Source: Halicephalobus mephisto
Lineage: Eukaryota; Nematoda; Chromadorea; Rhabditida; Panagrolaimidae
DNA: 64,000 nt
Direction: 5' to 3'
Assembly: GCA_009193035.1 (NCBI GenBank)
Contig: SWDT01000092.1
Coordinates: forward strand, 248,001 to 312,000
A program made the position numbers and the translations under genes. This document shows, piece after piece, positions 11,221 through 22,679 of the stretch; positions within the stretch are counted from its first letter, which is position 1, and each line of letters opens with the position of its first letter. The notes under the pieces were generated by a model. It did not search any database, had not been told where the DNA came from, and was given only the letters and a program-made list of their open reading frames with translations.

Positions 11221-14200
11221 TTAACTAACCTTTACATCTACTTTCTTGGCAGCTTGGGAGGATTTCCTAGCAGCATTTGCTGCAGCTCCCTTAGTGCCTA
11301 GATCACTGCTCTTCTTCGTCAATGTCTTCGCAGCTGCCCCTCCAGATGCCGTTGCTGGTTTGGTAATTTTTGCAGCCATTCCAGAGTTACTTCCAGCAGC
11401 TCCTGTTGCTGATGTCATTCCTACAGCCCCTGTTTTGGCCGATGTTTGACTGATCTGTCTTGCAGGAGCCGGTTTCTTCGTGTTATCACTGAAAGCAACT
11501 CCTTTCGGTCTCTGAGCCCCTGTATCCATAGATCCCATTCCAGTAGCAATTATAGATTGGGGTTGCTGAGATGGTTGAGGAGCTTGGAGGAAATTCGACG
11601 GTACCATTCCTCTAACTCCATTCAGTTCCCCCACATAGAAGCCATCTTCGTCCATGTCTCCATAGACAGTAATAATGTCTCCTTGGTGGAACGTTAATTC
11701 AACCTGAAGACTCAGAATCAGATAAATTAGTAACAGTTTAACAAACCTGTTCAGCATCAACATTCGGACTACAATGTTTAGGGTCATAATCGTATTTAGC
11801 AATCAATTTTTTAATTTGAGGATTTTCCCCATTGAGTTTCATCCTGAAACGGTAATTTCTTTAAAATATTTCTAAATTTCATACTTACCTGTCATCCTGA
11901 GGCATCATTTGTTGTTGCTGTTGTTGACCATATCGAACTGGAGGAACAGAAATTGTTTGAGCTTGGGGTTGTTGCTGCATAGACTCAAACTGTTCTGGAG
12001 GAATGTTAGCATTCCATTGACTCTGATCAGGATATCGTTGGTAATCCCTTCTAAGAGCAGATCTTTGAGATGGTGGAGGATATCTTTCATCTTCATAAGG
12101 CGGATGATCATAACGATAATCTCTTTCATCCTTGAACTCTCTTAGATCCTTAGGTTCCGGAGGGTAGTCCCAATGATATGGGTCCCGTCCAGAATACTCA
12201 TCGCTAATTGTCCTTCTGTAATCCCTTCCAGGAGCACCCTCATAAGCATCATAGCCTCCTCCCTGCTCATATTGCACATCTCGTTTAGGGTAATCCCTTG
12301 CTGAGATTGGATAAGCATGAGGAGGCGGGGCATAGCTTCTTCCAGCACTAATCCCATATCCTCTTGACGAAGGATAAGCTGGTTCAGGAGGACGATCGTA
12401 TTGTCGTAAATAAGGTGGAAGAGAGTATTCTCGACGGTCCAAAGAGGAGTAAAGAGGAGCACCAGGCATCACTGTCGGGCCAGTTCTTCCATAATTCTGA
12501 GGATAAGAAGGAGGAGCATTCCCTCGACGTCGTCTATCTCCTGCATGGTCGTAACTTCGAGATTTCAGAGATCCCCAACGCATCCTTCGGATCGCTGGTT
12601 CCAGAGGAACAGCATCAGAACGACGTCGTTGTGGCATTAGATCATCTTTAGCAATCTCAATAACCATATTAGATGGAACTAAACCGAAACGACGACCAAT
12701 CTGTCCTCGATAAAATCCATCTTGATCAACATCACCAAACACCTAAAACAACAAATTAATTTTAACAAACAAAATACAAACAAACCTTAATGAGTTGATG
12801 TTTTCTAAATGAAAGTTCTTCTTGCTGAGCATTCGGATTCGGGGACATCAAGTGATCATAGTCAAACAACGCTACAAACCATCTGCATCTGTCATCATCA
12901 TCAGCAATTGTCAGGGGTCTCAAATCTGGCTCACTTCTAGTTCCTAGTAGTTCTTCACTTCTCACCCTCGTTAACCTCGGAGGAATTGCTGTTAACTTCC
13001 TTGTTGGGGGTAAAAAAGCCCGATTCCCAAAAGTCCCCATCATCTCGTCACCCCGTCCATTTCTACCGTAATAGTCATAGCGATTGAGAGTAGAACTAGC
13101 TCCAACACCCGACCATCCATAAAGCTCTCGTTCCCGTTGTTGTTGACGATGTTTAAGTAAATAATTATTTTCCATTTCTAAAACACTTGGTTTATCCTCA
13201 GCACCAGTAAATTCTTTAAAAAGAGTCTTCGGATGAAAAGTATAATATTGACTTGTCTGCTGAGATACTTGAGGGACTTGTTGCATTGGCTGTAGAGTCC
13301 ACTGAAAAGAAAAATTTAGCTTGAGGTAATCGGAAAATTGCCGGCAGAGTCAAGTGAGAAATGCTTCTTGAAAACATTCGAAGCTTTCTTTGTCAACAAA
13401 ATCCAAATTCCTCGTTGCTAGTCTGTTAAAATTTTCATGAGCAAATTTTCTATGGCCACTTGGTATTCATTGTGATTGTCTCCAGACGCCAAGAAAAGTG
13501 CTCCAAAGTTCTTCAACGAGAGTCAGAAATTGCTCCAACTTTAATACCTAATGCGCAAAGACAGAAAAACGTAAAAAATTCCGCGAATATTTTCTCCAAG
13601 TTCATTCATAAGCATAAAAATAAAACTCACTTCTGGAATTTTCGGAGCTGTGGCAGAACCATTAAGGATATTCATTTGAGGCATCTGAGTGTATATATTA
13701 GAAGTGGATGGCTGAGATAAACTCATAATTCCCGGTTGATTCATCTGAAAGCCTTGAGGGTAAATTTGCCGGGCATCAAACTGGCCAGCTGGCATAGTTA
13801 GATCCTGCTGCGGAGGGAGAGTAGTCAACAATCCAGAAGGAGCTAAAGATGGATTCTGAGTTGTTCCATAAGGCAAAGAAGAAGATTTTAAGGACGACTG
13901 GAGATAATCCTGAGGTTGAAGCTGTGTAGTAACTTTCCTTCCTGAAATGACCTCAATATTTATAAATAGAACTAAATCTCTCTATTTTCAAGTATTCCTA
14001 AATTGTACTCATGTGGGATAAATGCATCGTTCTTTCAGAAATCTCAAATAACACTTCATATTTTCTGCAAATTCAAATTAGAGGAAATAACTTAAATCGC
14101 GTGTTAAAGCAAAGGGAAATATACTGGGCCGGTTTGTCAAAAAAAAAGTCAAAATTTCCTTCTTCCGGTCGATTTTGTCTTTTTAGAGGAAGAAATAAGG

Positions 14201-17200
14201 CCAAAATGATCTGGAAGTGAATCCTTTCCATTCTTTCGGCCCTTTTGCTTCTTTAACGCAAAGAATGGACAGCTTTTTCTTTTTGCCTTTCTACACACTT
14301 TCCATTCATTTTTTGGAACTTTTCTGAAAGCGAAAATTCCCGACTTAAAAGATGATCGAAATAAGCTTCTAAATGAATGAATGGTTATGATTAAATGCGG
14401 TCTTCTTTCGACAATGAAAAGCCTAAGGGACGAGTTCCCAATTACTTCTGTTTTTGATTAATTTTTAAAATAAAAGTGAAAACGTTACCAATTAAACTAT
14501 TTGGCAGTGAAGCACTTGTAAGAGGACCTGAAGTTGCAGTGTTGACGGCAATTGACGAGTATGGCAGTTGCATGCTTTCTGTGAGCAAGTTTGAGTTCAT
14601 CGCAGAGCCGCCCCTCGGGACACGGACAACATTGGAATCGGATGAGATTGTTCCTTCTCTTGTTCTTGTTCTCACTGTTATAAAAATGGGAGGATCGTCT
14701 GCAAAATCTGCTAATCTCAATAATACGTGGTCAGCTGAAAGATTTAAACATTATGCATAGTACAAAATATATAAATTACCTGTAGCAGAAGGAACTTGGG
14801 CAATATTTCTACCATCAGCATAGATTAAATAAGAATGAACCGCTGCTCTGGAAGGCGGTCTTGGTTGAGAAACTACCGGCTTCCAGGAAACGAGAAGCGT
14901 TCCTGGCTGTGGTCCGACCTCGACTTGAACGTTGGTTGGTGGGTCTGGCAAGCCGACTAAAATGGACTTTCAGACAAAAGAGCAAAAATCGATAACTACT
15001 CACTTTTTGGCAATGTTTTAAAATCCACGCATCTTTCAACGGGCTGCTGCTCTAATACTGCTTTTGGATGCTTCGTACGGACCGAAACCCTATATATCGT
15101 TGACGGTGAAAGACCTAGCAATTGAACCTGAAGAAAACAAACAAATAAAATTAATAAATCATAGTGTTTACCCGAAAGACAGCCGGAGGACAAACTCCTA
15201 CTTTGATCGCATTTAGAAGGATGACGTGTTCTGCATTGCTATTTGAGGGATACCAACTAAGTTGAGCAGAAATTGGAGAAATGGAGGATACTCGGACGTG
15301 TTGTGGAGCCACTGGTGCTTCTAAAAACAAAATCACCAATCAATATTAAAAGAACAATACCTAGTCCGATAGAAATAGTACAAGCGGCATCAGGACTATG
15401 CCCATGTTCCGTAACAGCTCTAATTGATATATTGACGGTTTTATCTAGTGGAAGATCTTCAATCAAGGCTTTACATTTATAGGTTCCTGGAACTACAGCT
15501 TTCACAACCCCATCAGCACACACATGATACTGCGAAACAGCTACAAGTTTGTCTTCTGAAGGCAACCAGGAAATAACGACACTTCTACTTAACTTTTTCT
15601 CTACGGTGATTTCCCTCGGAAACGGTACTGAAAATTCATGCATTACACCACTGGAGTCATTTTTAATTTAATTTATGTAAACCAAAATATAATTGTTCAA
15701 AGATTTTGCTCAATAATTAATGTAGGCACAACCAACTTCGGAAATCTTAATGTCCATTAACTCATACATAATTCATGCACCTTTTAGAGAACTTTGAGAT
15801 TCTTAGGATTTAAAGAACGGTTGGACCTCATTATGAGGAAGGGAATCTAGCCATTTGATAATCCATCCTCGTTGCGCATCTTGGAAAGATTTTAAAATGA
15901 ATACTAAATCTCCCCAGGGTACTGTTCCCATTATTAATATTTTAGTTCAAAACAAAACTTCAGAACTCATTTCCTAAGATTACTTTTTCCAAATGAAACT
16001 CACTCCTTGGTTGGTCGGGCAGCTTGACTTCTTGCACAGTTACTTTCGAGACATCAACTGGAGGATAAGGACATACTGAATCCGGTAATGGAGCCAATTG
16101 AGAATCCGTAAAGTCATGAGCAATCATGGAATGATGGCTGGGCACATTCAACGCAAATGAGGGACTGCTGGGTCTTTGGACAGAGCTACTCGAGGTAATT
16201 GGCCCACACGATACAGACATATCCACTTTAGGAGTCGGTTGTTCGTTAGAAGGATAGAATCCTGGAGGTACTATATTACCTGCGGAAATAGTAGCTGTCG
16301 GGACTCCAGCACAACCAAAATTGCTAGTTGAAGGGGCACAGGAGAGATTTGTCAAGCTCCCGGACATGCTAACAGGACTAGGAGCTCTGGAGGCATTCTG
16401 CAGGAGAACATGATCTGGAACTCGTTCGACGTAGTTAGAAGGCACCAATCCAGTTCTCCCATTCAGAGTTTCTCCGAAATAAAACTGGTCTTCATCCATC
16501 TGTCCATGAACAAGAACATAATCTCCAGCTTGTAGGGGTAATTCTAAGTGAGGATTCTCATTCGGGGAATCACGGAGGGGAATATACTGGAACAAGGCTC
16601 GAAATAGTCTGAAACCAGGCGTTTTTTATTTTCTGTCTGATTAATGAAGCCCACTGACAGGTGCTCATATTTCTTATTTCCTATTGTTTGCAGTTGCCAC
16701 AGGGCGAATAATCAACACCTACGAAGAAAACACTGCCTTATTTTGGTTCAGGGATAACTCTAGTTGTGAAATTTCCGATTTTAACGACATTTCTTGTCGG
16801 CATTCTTTCTACCCAAAAACTTGGAGAATTTGACTCACTTTTTTCTTTGCTTGGCTTCTGGTTGGGCATGTTCTCTCGAGACCAAGGCCTTTTCCAATAC
16901 TTAACTCAAAAGCAAGAAAGCACGCATATGTGCGCGGTGAAAAAAGATGCATAGAAGCCGTCTTCACCCGTGCGTACAGTTTAAGCCTTCAACGAGAGCC
17001 CCACAAGGGACGAGCATACTTACTCTCTCCGGGAATGTCTTCTGGAAGCAGTCTAAAACGTGTACGCACGTCCGAATTCATGTGCCACCAAAGAAAAGCC
17101 ATGTTTTGGAATTTCAAGTGCTTGAATGGAATGCGAGCATAAATTTCCGCTTTTGAGTAGACATCTCAAAAAACTAGAAAAATCACCCATATAAAGTAAC

Positions 17201-17646
17201 ATAATTTTTTTAACTTTCGTGGGCTCTGAAAAGAACAATTCCGTTTTTAGAAAAGGACAAACACTAATTGCTGACTTTTGCTATTCTGACAAAACAAACG
17301 GAAACAGAATAAGGCCATTCTATAGAGCTAATGAGCAATGTCAAAAATCCCCGGGTCAAAGCCGGGTAATCCTCTAAACGAGTCTAGCTTGTTCTGTTGT
17401 CTTTTTTCAATAAAAAGTGAAAACAAACCTGGTATTCGGTCTACTTCTCCTCAGAGCAAGCAGGAGGGAGTCTGAAAGAGGAGAAGATGTGTGGATCATC
17501 TGATGAGGAATTTTAGAATCAGAAGACGATCCAGCCGGTTTCGGCAGCAATAATGGTTGGCCTGTTATCTCAGTATTGGCCAATCCGGAAGTACTAGGTT
17601 CTTCGGTGTATTGCTGATACTGCCGGAAGCTGCCGATTGGAGACAT
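11221..17646 (-). CDS. rimb-1: RIM-binding protein (three SH3, three fibronectin III domains)
   Basis: RIM-binding proteins link RIM to voltage-gated calcium channels at presynaptic active zones. Exons in translation order: 17429-17646, 16004-16608, 15361-15627, 15172-15320, 15004-15127, 14780-14956, 14489-14734, 13631-13941, 12786-13301, 11889-12742, 11747-11843, 11221-11703. All phases agree, giving about 1,348 residues. Seen: SH3-1 at about 73-135 ([17 protein letters not shown]); FN3 domains at about 276-363, 364-454 and 456-560; SH3-2 at about 837-900 ([15 protein letters not shown]); SH3-3 at about 1166-1225 ([15 protein letters not shown]); an Arg/Tyr/Pro-rich linker between SH3-2 and SH3-3; and an Ala/Lys-rich tail. 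This is the diagnostic order of RIMBP. ATG 17646 is chosen because an in-frame TAG lies two codons upstream, within a TTTCTAG acceptor suited to trans-splicing. The stop overlaps a GTTAGT donor-like sequence, so a further 3' exon cannot be excluded. Confidence 0.92.
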
Positions 17647-19082
17647 GAGCTAGAAATGATATCCAACAGAGAAATACTTTTAAATGGTCTCTGCTGAAAA
17701 CAGCTCAAAGTGGGTTCACCGGCGTAACAGCGGCTCGACAACACTTTTGGCAGTAAAGATGGATCAACGTTGATTGACGGCAAATCCACGATGGCAGCAA
17801 TTGGTTCAATCTCAGAATTCAACTGATCGATGCCGACGGCTAAGGGATCGGCGGCGGCCTTTAGCCGCACGCCGACTCCGTCGAGGAGAGAGGAAATCAA
17901 AGTTCGACTTCTTATTGGACCAATCGAATATATCAAATATTTCCAAAATATGGTTTTGAAACGAAAACTACAGAATCCAATATGTAGGTAAAGTAATCGA
18001 ATCTTTGGTGGAAACAGATCGGCAGAACCGTAGTAAAGTATCAATAATTCCCGAGGAACAAAAACCGTGGCATCAGATTAGGCGTTATCTGGTCTCTCTC
18101 AAATTGGAATTTTCCTGCCTAAACTAGGTTTCTGTTTTCCGCCAAAAATGAAACGAGAACGACGTTTATTTCGCGTAGGCAAACGGAAAAAGAAGACTCT
18201 TTTCAGTCCTCGGTAAAAGGAAACGTGCAAGCCTAGTTGCAACTATCTGGCAACGCCGTTGGCAGTGAAGCTTCAAGTTCCATTGAAAAATGAAAAGAAA
18301 AGGGGCAAAGTCCGTATATGGCATAACTCTCTTCAACAAAACGGACGCACAATCACAAAGCAAATTTGCCAACGGCGGACTACACATGAAATAAGAGCAG
18401 CCTTTTCGTTCTTTTGAAGCTACTGCAAAATCTTCGTACGTGTCTTCTGGACACTGCCGCGCGAGGGCAGACACGAACTAGCGAAAAATGGCCGTCGGAA
18501 AAAAGCCAAAGCTTTACTCGTTGTTTTTAGGCAGACAACCAGACAGGGACCACTATCCGTGTTTTAGTGACACCGTCCATTTTTTAGAAAAGAAAAGTTC
18601 CACCATTAGTTGGCTCACTCTTCAAAAAGCTAGCCAAGCCACATCCGGAAATAACGGGGTCAAACCGCGCCCAAAAATTTACTCTGATTGTTTTAGATGC
18701 AGTAATGAGGAAGTAAGAAAGGAGATACTAGTGGAGTTAATCGCCCAGAGCAGTAACTATTAGAGAATAACACATTACCTTTAAATAAAACCTGAGAAAA
18801 AACATTCTTCAGACTCGTGGGCGGACAGGTGAAGTTTTGACTGATAAGTAAAAAAGGTAATAAGCGACACTACCGCCCTTCAGGCAAATGTAGGCCAAGA
18901 CAAAAAGTCAAGTAGTCAATAACTGGGAAACTGTCCTCCCCAATTATGGCAATTGTCAAATACCATTAGCACTAAAATGTCCAAATTGCTTTTTCTTGGA
19001 TACCAAAAAGTAAATTTCATATTATCTTGTAATCAAGTAAAAATTCCCCCACAAAAGATCAAACTCCAAAAATCAAAAAAGA
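17647..19082. other. region upstream of the RIM-binding protein gene; no recognised gene
   Basis: This 1.4 kb stretch holds a GC-rich patch (about 17770-17890) with an open frame on the minus strand that overlaps the first rimb-1 exon in a different frame, and a perfect short hairpin GCGGC-5-GCCGC at 17854-17868. Open frames at 18166-18474 (minus) and 18488-18763 (plus) have no recognisable similarity. I treat it as promoter and 5' untranslated sequence of the RIM-binding protein gene. Confidence 0.4.
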
Positions 19083-19574
19083 TCAATCCCAGATTCTTTT
19101 GTTGCGAGATTTGGGGACACGTTTACCCGTTGTCATGGCCATTGTTCGAATGCAACTTTCATCTACTAAAAATGGTTCTGCAAGTTTTCCCAACGTAAAA
19201 AACCAACCTTGATCAGCGGCCATGGAATACAGTCTTTTGTTGTGTTCCTCCCACGCAAAAAGGTACAAACTTCGAACTGTGGAAGACTTCCTTAACAGTC
19301 GAAGCTGTACAAACTTGTCACCCATCTTCATGACTAATGGAAGAGCCTTTTCCACAAAGTGAGCACACTCGGCAGAAGCACGGAAGATCATCATCCCCGC
19401 AGGAGCTTTGATTGGGCGTCTACTTAACTGGGAAACTGCAGCTGCAGCACCGTAATCTCCGAATAATTCTTTGATTTTATCCATGATAGCAAGGACAGCT
19501 GCAGAATTCTTGATTGTTCGATCATCATCAGAAACATCCTCCACCAGAAAATAACGTCGTTTCAGCTTCACCAT
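19083..19574 (-). CDS. POP5: Ribonuclease P/MRP protein subunit POP5
   Basis: POP5 is a small RNA-binding-fold subunit of RNase P and RNase MRP, which mature the 5' ends of tRNAs and process pre-rRNA in the nucleus. The gene is one uninterrupted frame of 163 residues, the same size as the human protein. It begins MVKLKRRYFLVE, close to the family's MVRFKHRYLL start, and continues with the conserved FGDYGAAAA stretch and the SSTVRSLYLF segment corresponding to the family's IRTC region. A splice acceptor (TTTTTCAG) ends exactly at the base before the ATG, so the start is probably exposed by trans-splicing. It lies 109 bp after the stop of the mitochondrial asparaginyl-tRNA synthetase on the same strand, which suggests an operon and would co-express two tRNA-related functions. 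The last 60 residues are less conserved. Confidence 0.85.
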   Translation of the reverse strand: MVKLKRRYFLVEDVSDDDRTIKNSAAVLAIMDKIKELFGDYGAAAAVSQLSRRPIKAPAGMMIFRASAECAHFVEKALPLVMKMGDKFVQLRLLRKSSTVRSLYLFAWEEHNKRLYSMAADQGWFFTLGKLAEPFLVDESCIRTMAMTTGKRVPKSRNKRIWD

Positions 19575-19590
19575 CTGAAAAACAAAAAAA
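19575..19590 (-). promoter_or_regulatory. probable trans-splice acceptor of POP5
   Basis: A T-rich tract ending in CAG abuts the ATG of POP5. An AATAAA for the upstream gene sits about 84 nt before it (19660-19665 in plus coordinates). Spacing of about 100 nt between polyA signal and acceptor is typical of downstream genes in nematode operons. Confidence 0.55.
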
Positions 19591-19683
19591 ACAACTAGAA
19601 AATGAACAAGGTATTGATGGTACGAAACCAATATCCAAAAACTCAAAGTAAACTATTCGTTTATTCTATCTTAACAATGGAAC

Positions 19684-21438
19684 TCAACAAGTACAATGTT
19701 TAAACCACCTAGGGAAAGGAATGACATCCTTGATGTTGAGAATGCCGAAAAGAGTTTGGATGAGTCTCTCAAATCCAATTCCAAATCCACCAGTTTGCGG
19801 AGTTCCGTGCCTCCTTAATTCGTAATACCAAGTTAAAGAGGGAGAATCCATCCTGGATCTCATTCTTTCAATGTCTGTTTCACGAAGGGAACCGCCGGCG
19901 AGTTCGCCAACAAGGGGAGCAATGAAGTCGAAACATAAGGCCTAAAAACCACTTATCAGTAAAATCGCCAATTAACAAAGTTTAACGGAAATAACAATGG
20001 ATTATTCGGAAATCCAACCCACAAATGTGGAAAAAACAAAAGTAATAAATCCAAGACTCGTAAAAATCGCGCGGGAAAAATAACTGCCTCCGGTAAGTTT
20101 CAGCATTGTAAAGCGGGAAATCACCATGATCTCGCAACGAATCCCTGCTATTCTTGAATTTTCTTTAGAGCTGAGAATAGAAAGTGTTTTTCACTTCCCC
20201 TTTCCTTATTTGGTCGGAAATAAACTCGAGAGATAACTTAAGCAGATTCTCATTGTTTTTGTTCAAAAATAAAATAATTTACTGTAATTATTAATTACCT
20301 GTTTCTCATCGGAACTTCTTTTCATGTAAAATGGCTTCTGGTCCGAAGGGAAATTCAGGATAAACAATGGAGACTTGCAGAGATCCACCAGTTGGAGTTC
20401 CTGTGCTTTGTTGAATCCGTTGATGACCTTCTCGCCTCGATCTTCGAGCATCTTACAAGCTTCTGAATAGGTTAGTCGAGGAAATTTGTCAATAGTAGAT
20501 ATATTGTCAGCTAAAGGACTAGCCCTTCCCGTCACTGATTCATCCATGAATATCCCAAGTCGAGATCTATCATCCATTAATGAAACCGATTGGGCGGTGA
20601 TGTGTCTCATGAAATCTTCAACTTCATCGCAGAGTACTTCTACGTCGTCTATGAACCCGATCTCTGCTTCGAGCATCCGGAATTCAGCCAGATGCTGACG
20701 ACTCAGACTCTTCTCTGCCCGGAAAGTAGGATTCAGGGTATACACTTTGGGAAAGACACTAGCCATTGCTTCAAGGTGCAGTTGTCCGGATACAGGTAGG
20801 TATTTATCCTCAGGTCCGAAGAAGTCATTGTCGGTGGAAGTCTTGACGACGAACGCTTCTCCAGCTCCTTCACAATCGTTCGATGAAATCAAAGGAGTGT
20901 CAATATGAACGTAATCTTTATCAGCGAAGAATTTATGACAATCAGCGGTAGTTTTGGATCTTATTCTCAACAATGAAGCGAACGCTTCGTGTTTCGCACG
21001 GAGATGAGGGTATTTTCGGATTTGATTGGTGGAGTTGATGTTGATCTACAAGATTACCATCAGTAGAATTAACAGAAGACGATAACAAACTTTTCCTTCG
21101 TCCTTGCACCAAACCCGGCAGTCCTGAGCAAGAAGCTCCATGGCTTGTTGTTTCCCCCCACTTTTTGTCCATTTACCAGTAATTGTGATTGCAGAACCGA
21201 TTCCAACATTGTGTCCAACATCCTTCGGAAGTACTACCTGTATCATATCGTGATTCTGACCATCACAGAGATGTAAAAATGACCAACGACCTTTTCTATG
21301 TTCCTTCTTTACCCATCCCTAAAATTCCATATATCAAAAAAGTTTAAAACAGGAGATATTTACATTAACTACGACAGATTCTATTTCAGCAGCAGATTGG
21401 AGCAGTTTCTTCACAGAGTAAACACACCTCATGGCCAT
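19684..21438 (-). CDS. NARS2: Asparaginyl-tRNA synthetase, mitochondrial type
   Basis: The enzyme charges mitochondrial tRNA-Asn with asparagine using ATP. Exons: 21364-21438, 21091-21318, 20299-21045, 19684-19941, all phase 0, giving about 435 residues against 477 in human NARS2. Seen: a short basic N-terminus that could act as a mitochondrial presequence; an OB-fold anticodon-binding domain (GWVKKEHRKGRWSFLHL, VGSA-type strand); class II motif 1 region (LLRIRSKTTADCHKFF); SSNDCEGAGEAF; motif 2 (FRAEKSLSRQHLAEFRMLEAE); and motif 3 (GGFGIGFERL) followed by IKDVIPFPRW. The motif 3 and tail wording match the bacterial/mitochondrial AsnRS and not the cytosolic enzyme. The ATG directly follows a CTTCAG acceptor at 21439-21440. 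It is the middle gene of a same-strand cluster between unc-119 and POP5. An AATAAA is 19 nt after the stop. Confidence 0.92.
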
Positions 21439-21460
21439 CTGAAGACGCTGAAGTTGGAAA
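21439..21460 (-). promoter_or_regulatory. probable trans-splice acceptor of the NARS2 gene
   Basis: The acceptor AG is immediately before the ATG. A polyA signal for unc-119 (reverse complement TTTATT at 21568-21573) lies about 128 nt upstream. Confidence 0.5.
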
Positions 21461-21642
21461 TTCCAAGAACTAAAATTACTAAAATATACTTCCTGGCAAA
21501 GTGATGAAATCGCCAACAGTTCAGATTTTCCAAAACTGATCGAAATTCAAATTTGAACTATCCCAAATTTATTAACAATGGAATTTTTCTAAATGAGATC
21601 AAATAAGCAGTATGGAAAATCATTTCGGAATTAGGAAATAGT

Positions 21643-22326
21643 TTATGGCTGGTAAGCATAATCAGCTTTATTATGCAGAACTAATTTGTTGTCGACAAAG
21701 TAGAAGCTGTCTGATCTAGTTTCAAATGGCGAATCTATCATTTCTTGTACTGAAACAATTAGATCAGGTTATTTAGTTTAAATTTGATATATGAAGCTTA
21801 CTTAATTCCTCAGAGATGTCTGGGAGATTGTAAATGTGCTCACAGGTGTTGTGAGAGTTGGGGATGCAAAACCCGAAGTCGAAATCAAAACTTTTCAACA
21901 ATTTGTCTCTGAAGTAATGCCGTTCAATCATCCGGAATTTGTTGATAGGACGATCCCCAACGGTGAACTCAACTGAAGCTCCAATGTGCTTGAGTTTTAA
22001 GAAGTCAGATTTGAAGATATATCGGACATAACGAGGATTAGACTTTTGTTCCTCCTCGTCTTGTTCCTCAGGTTCTTCTTCAGATTCATCTGCATCGGCC
22101 TTGCCTAACTCTAGCAAGACTGTTCCGGAGTCCATATCCCGGATTTTATACTTTACAAATTCAATATCGTACGCGTTTCCATCAAAAAGATAATCTAAAA
22201 ACCAATGCTTATAAAGTCATCGACAAAAACCCGCTTACCTTTAGTATATGTTTTTAATTTCAAGACATCCTCAGGGGTGATAAATTCTTTTTTTCTTAGT
22301 TCTTCTTCAGTGACCTCTCGTGACAT
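21643..22326 (-). CDS. unc-119: UNC-119 lipid-cargo chaperone
   Basis: UNC-119 binds myristoylated cargo such as G-alpha subunits in a hydrophobic beta-sandwich and delivers it to cilia and sensory endings; in C. elegans it is needed for normal neurons. Exons: 22239-22326, 21802-22194, 21643-21749, in phase, 195 residues (family about 200-240). Seen: [86 protein letters not shown] and the C-terminal [18 protein letters not shown] motif, all diagnostic. The acidic stretch [15 protein letters not shown] is a local insertion relative to mammals. The ATG abuts a TTTGTAG acceptor. The next gene on the strand starts 205 bp downstream. Confidence 0.95.
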
Positions 22327-22679
22327 CTACAAAGATTTATAATAATTTTTAATCCAGCGTTAACTTGGAAAAATTCGCATTACGAAAGATGAGAGAATCT
22401 AGTTGTTGCCATAACAACAACCAAAGGATCTAAAGAAGGAATTTTCAGAAAAATTGCATTAGAGATATAATAAATGAATGTGGAAAAAGTCGTTACGAAC
22501 GACGGTTTGGTCGATTGAGATTATTTTTCTTCGCAAGACCGGACGCGCTCTTTCAGTCGATTCTTGACTGTCATTGGTCTTTTTGACTTTTCGTTGTGGA
22601 AATTATGTTTATTCTGGGATTTAATTTACGTTTTATTTTATAAATACCCTTTCTGTTGAAAGTGAAAAAGTACTATCTA
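22327..22679. other. spacer between the alpha-arrestin gene and unc-119
   Basis: On the minus strand it contains AATAAA copies close to the arrestin stop and then a more GC-rich part with CG dinucleotides near 22480-22560, which may be an internal promoter for unc-119. No ORF was recognised. Confidence 0.4.

Noticed and set aside
18166..18763. Open frames on both strands between rimb-1 and POP5
   Set aside because: Neither shows domain similarity; they probably reflect moderate GC content in promoter/leader DNA.
19203..19232. 30 bp GT-AG bounded segment in POP5 that could be an intron
   Set aside because: It is shorter than any other intron here, is in frame when retained, and retention gives the family's usual length.
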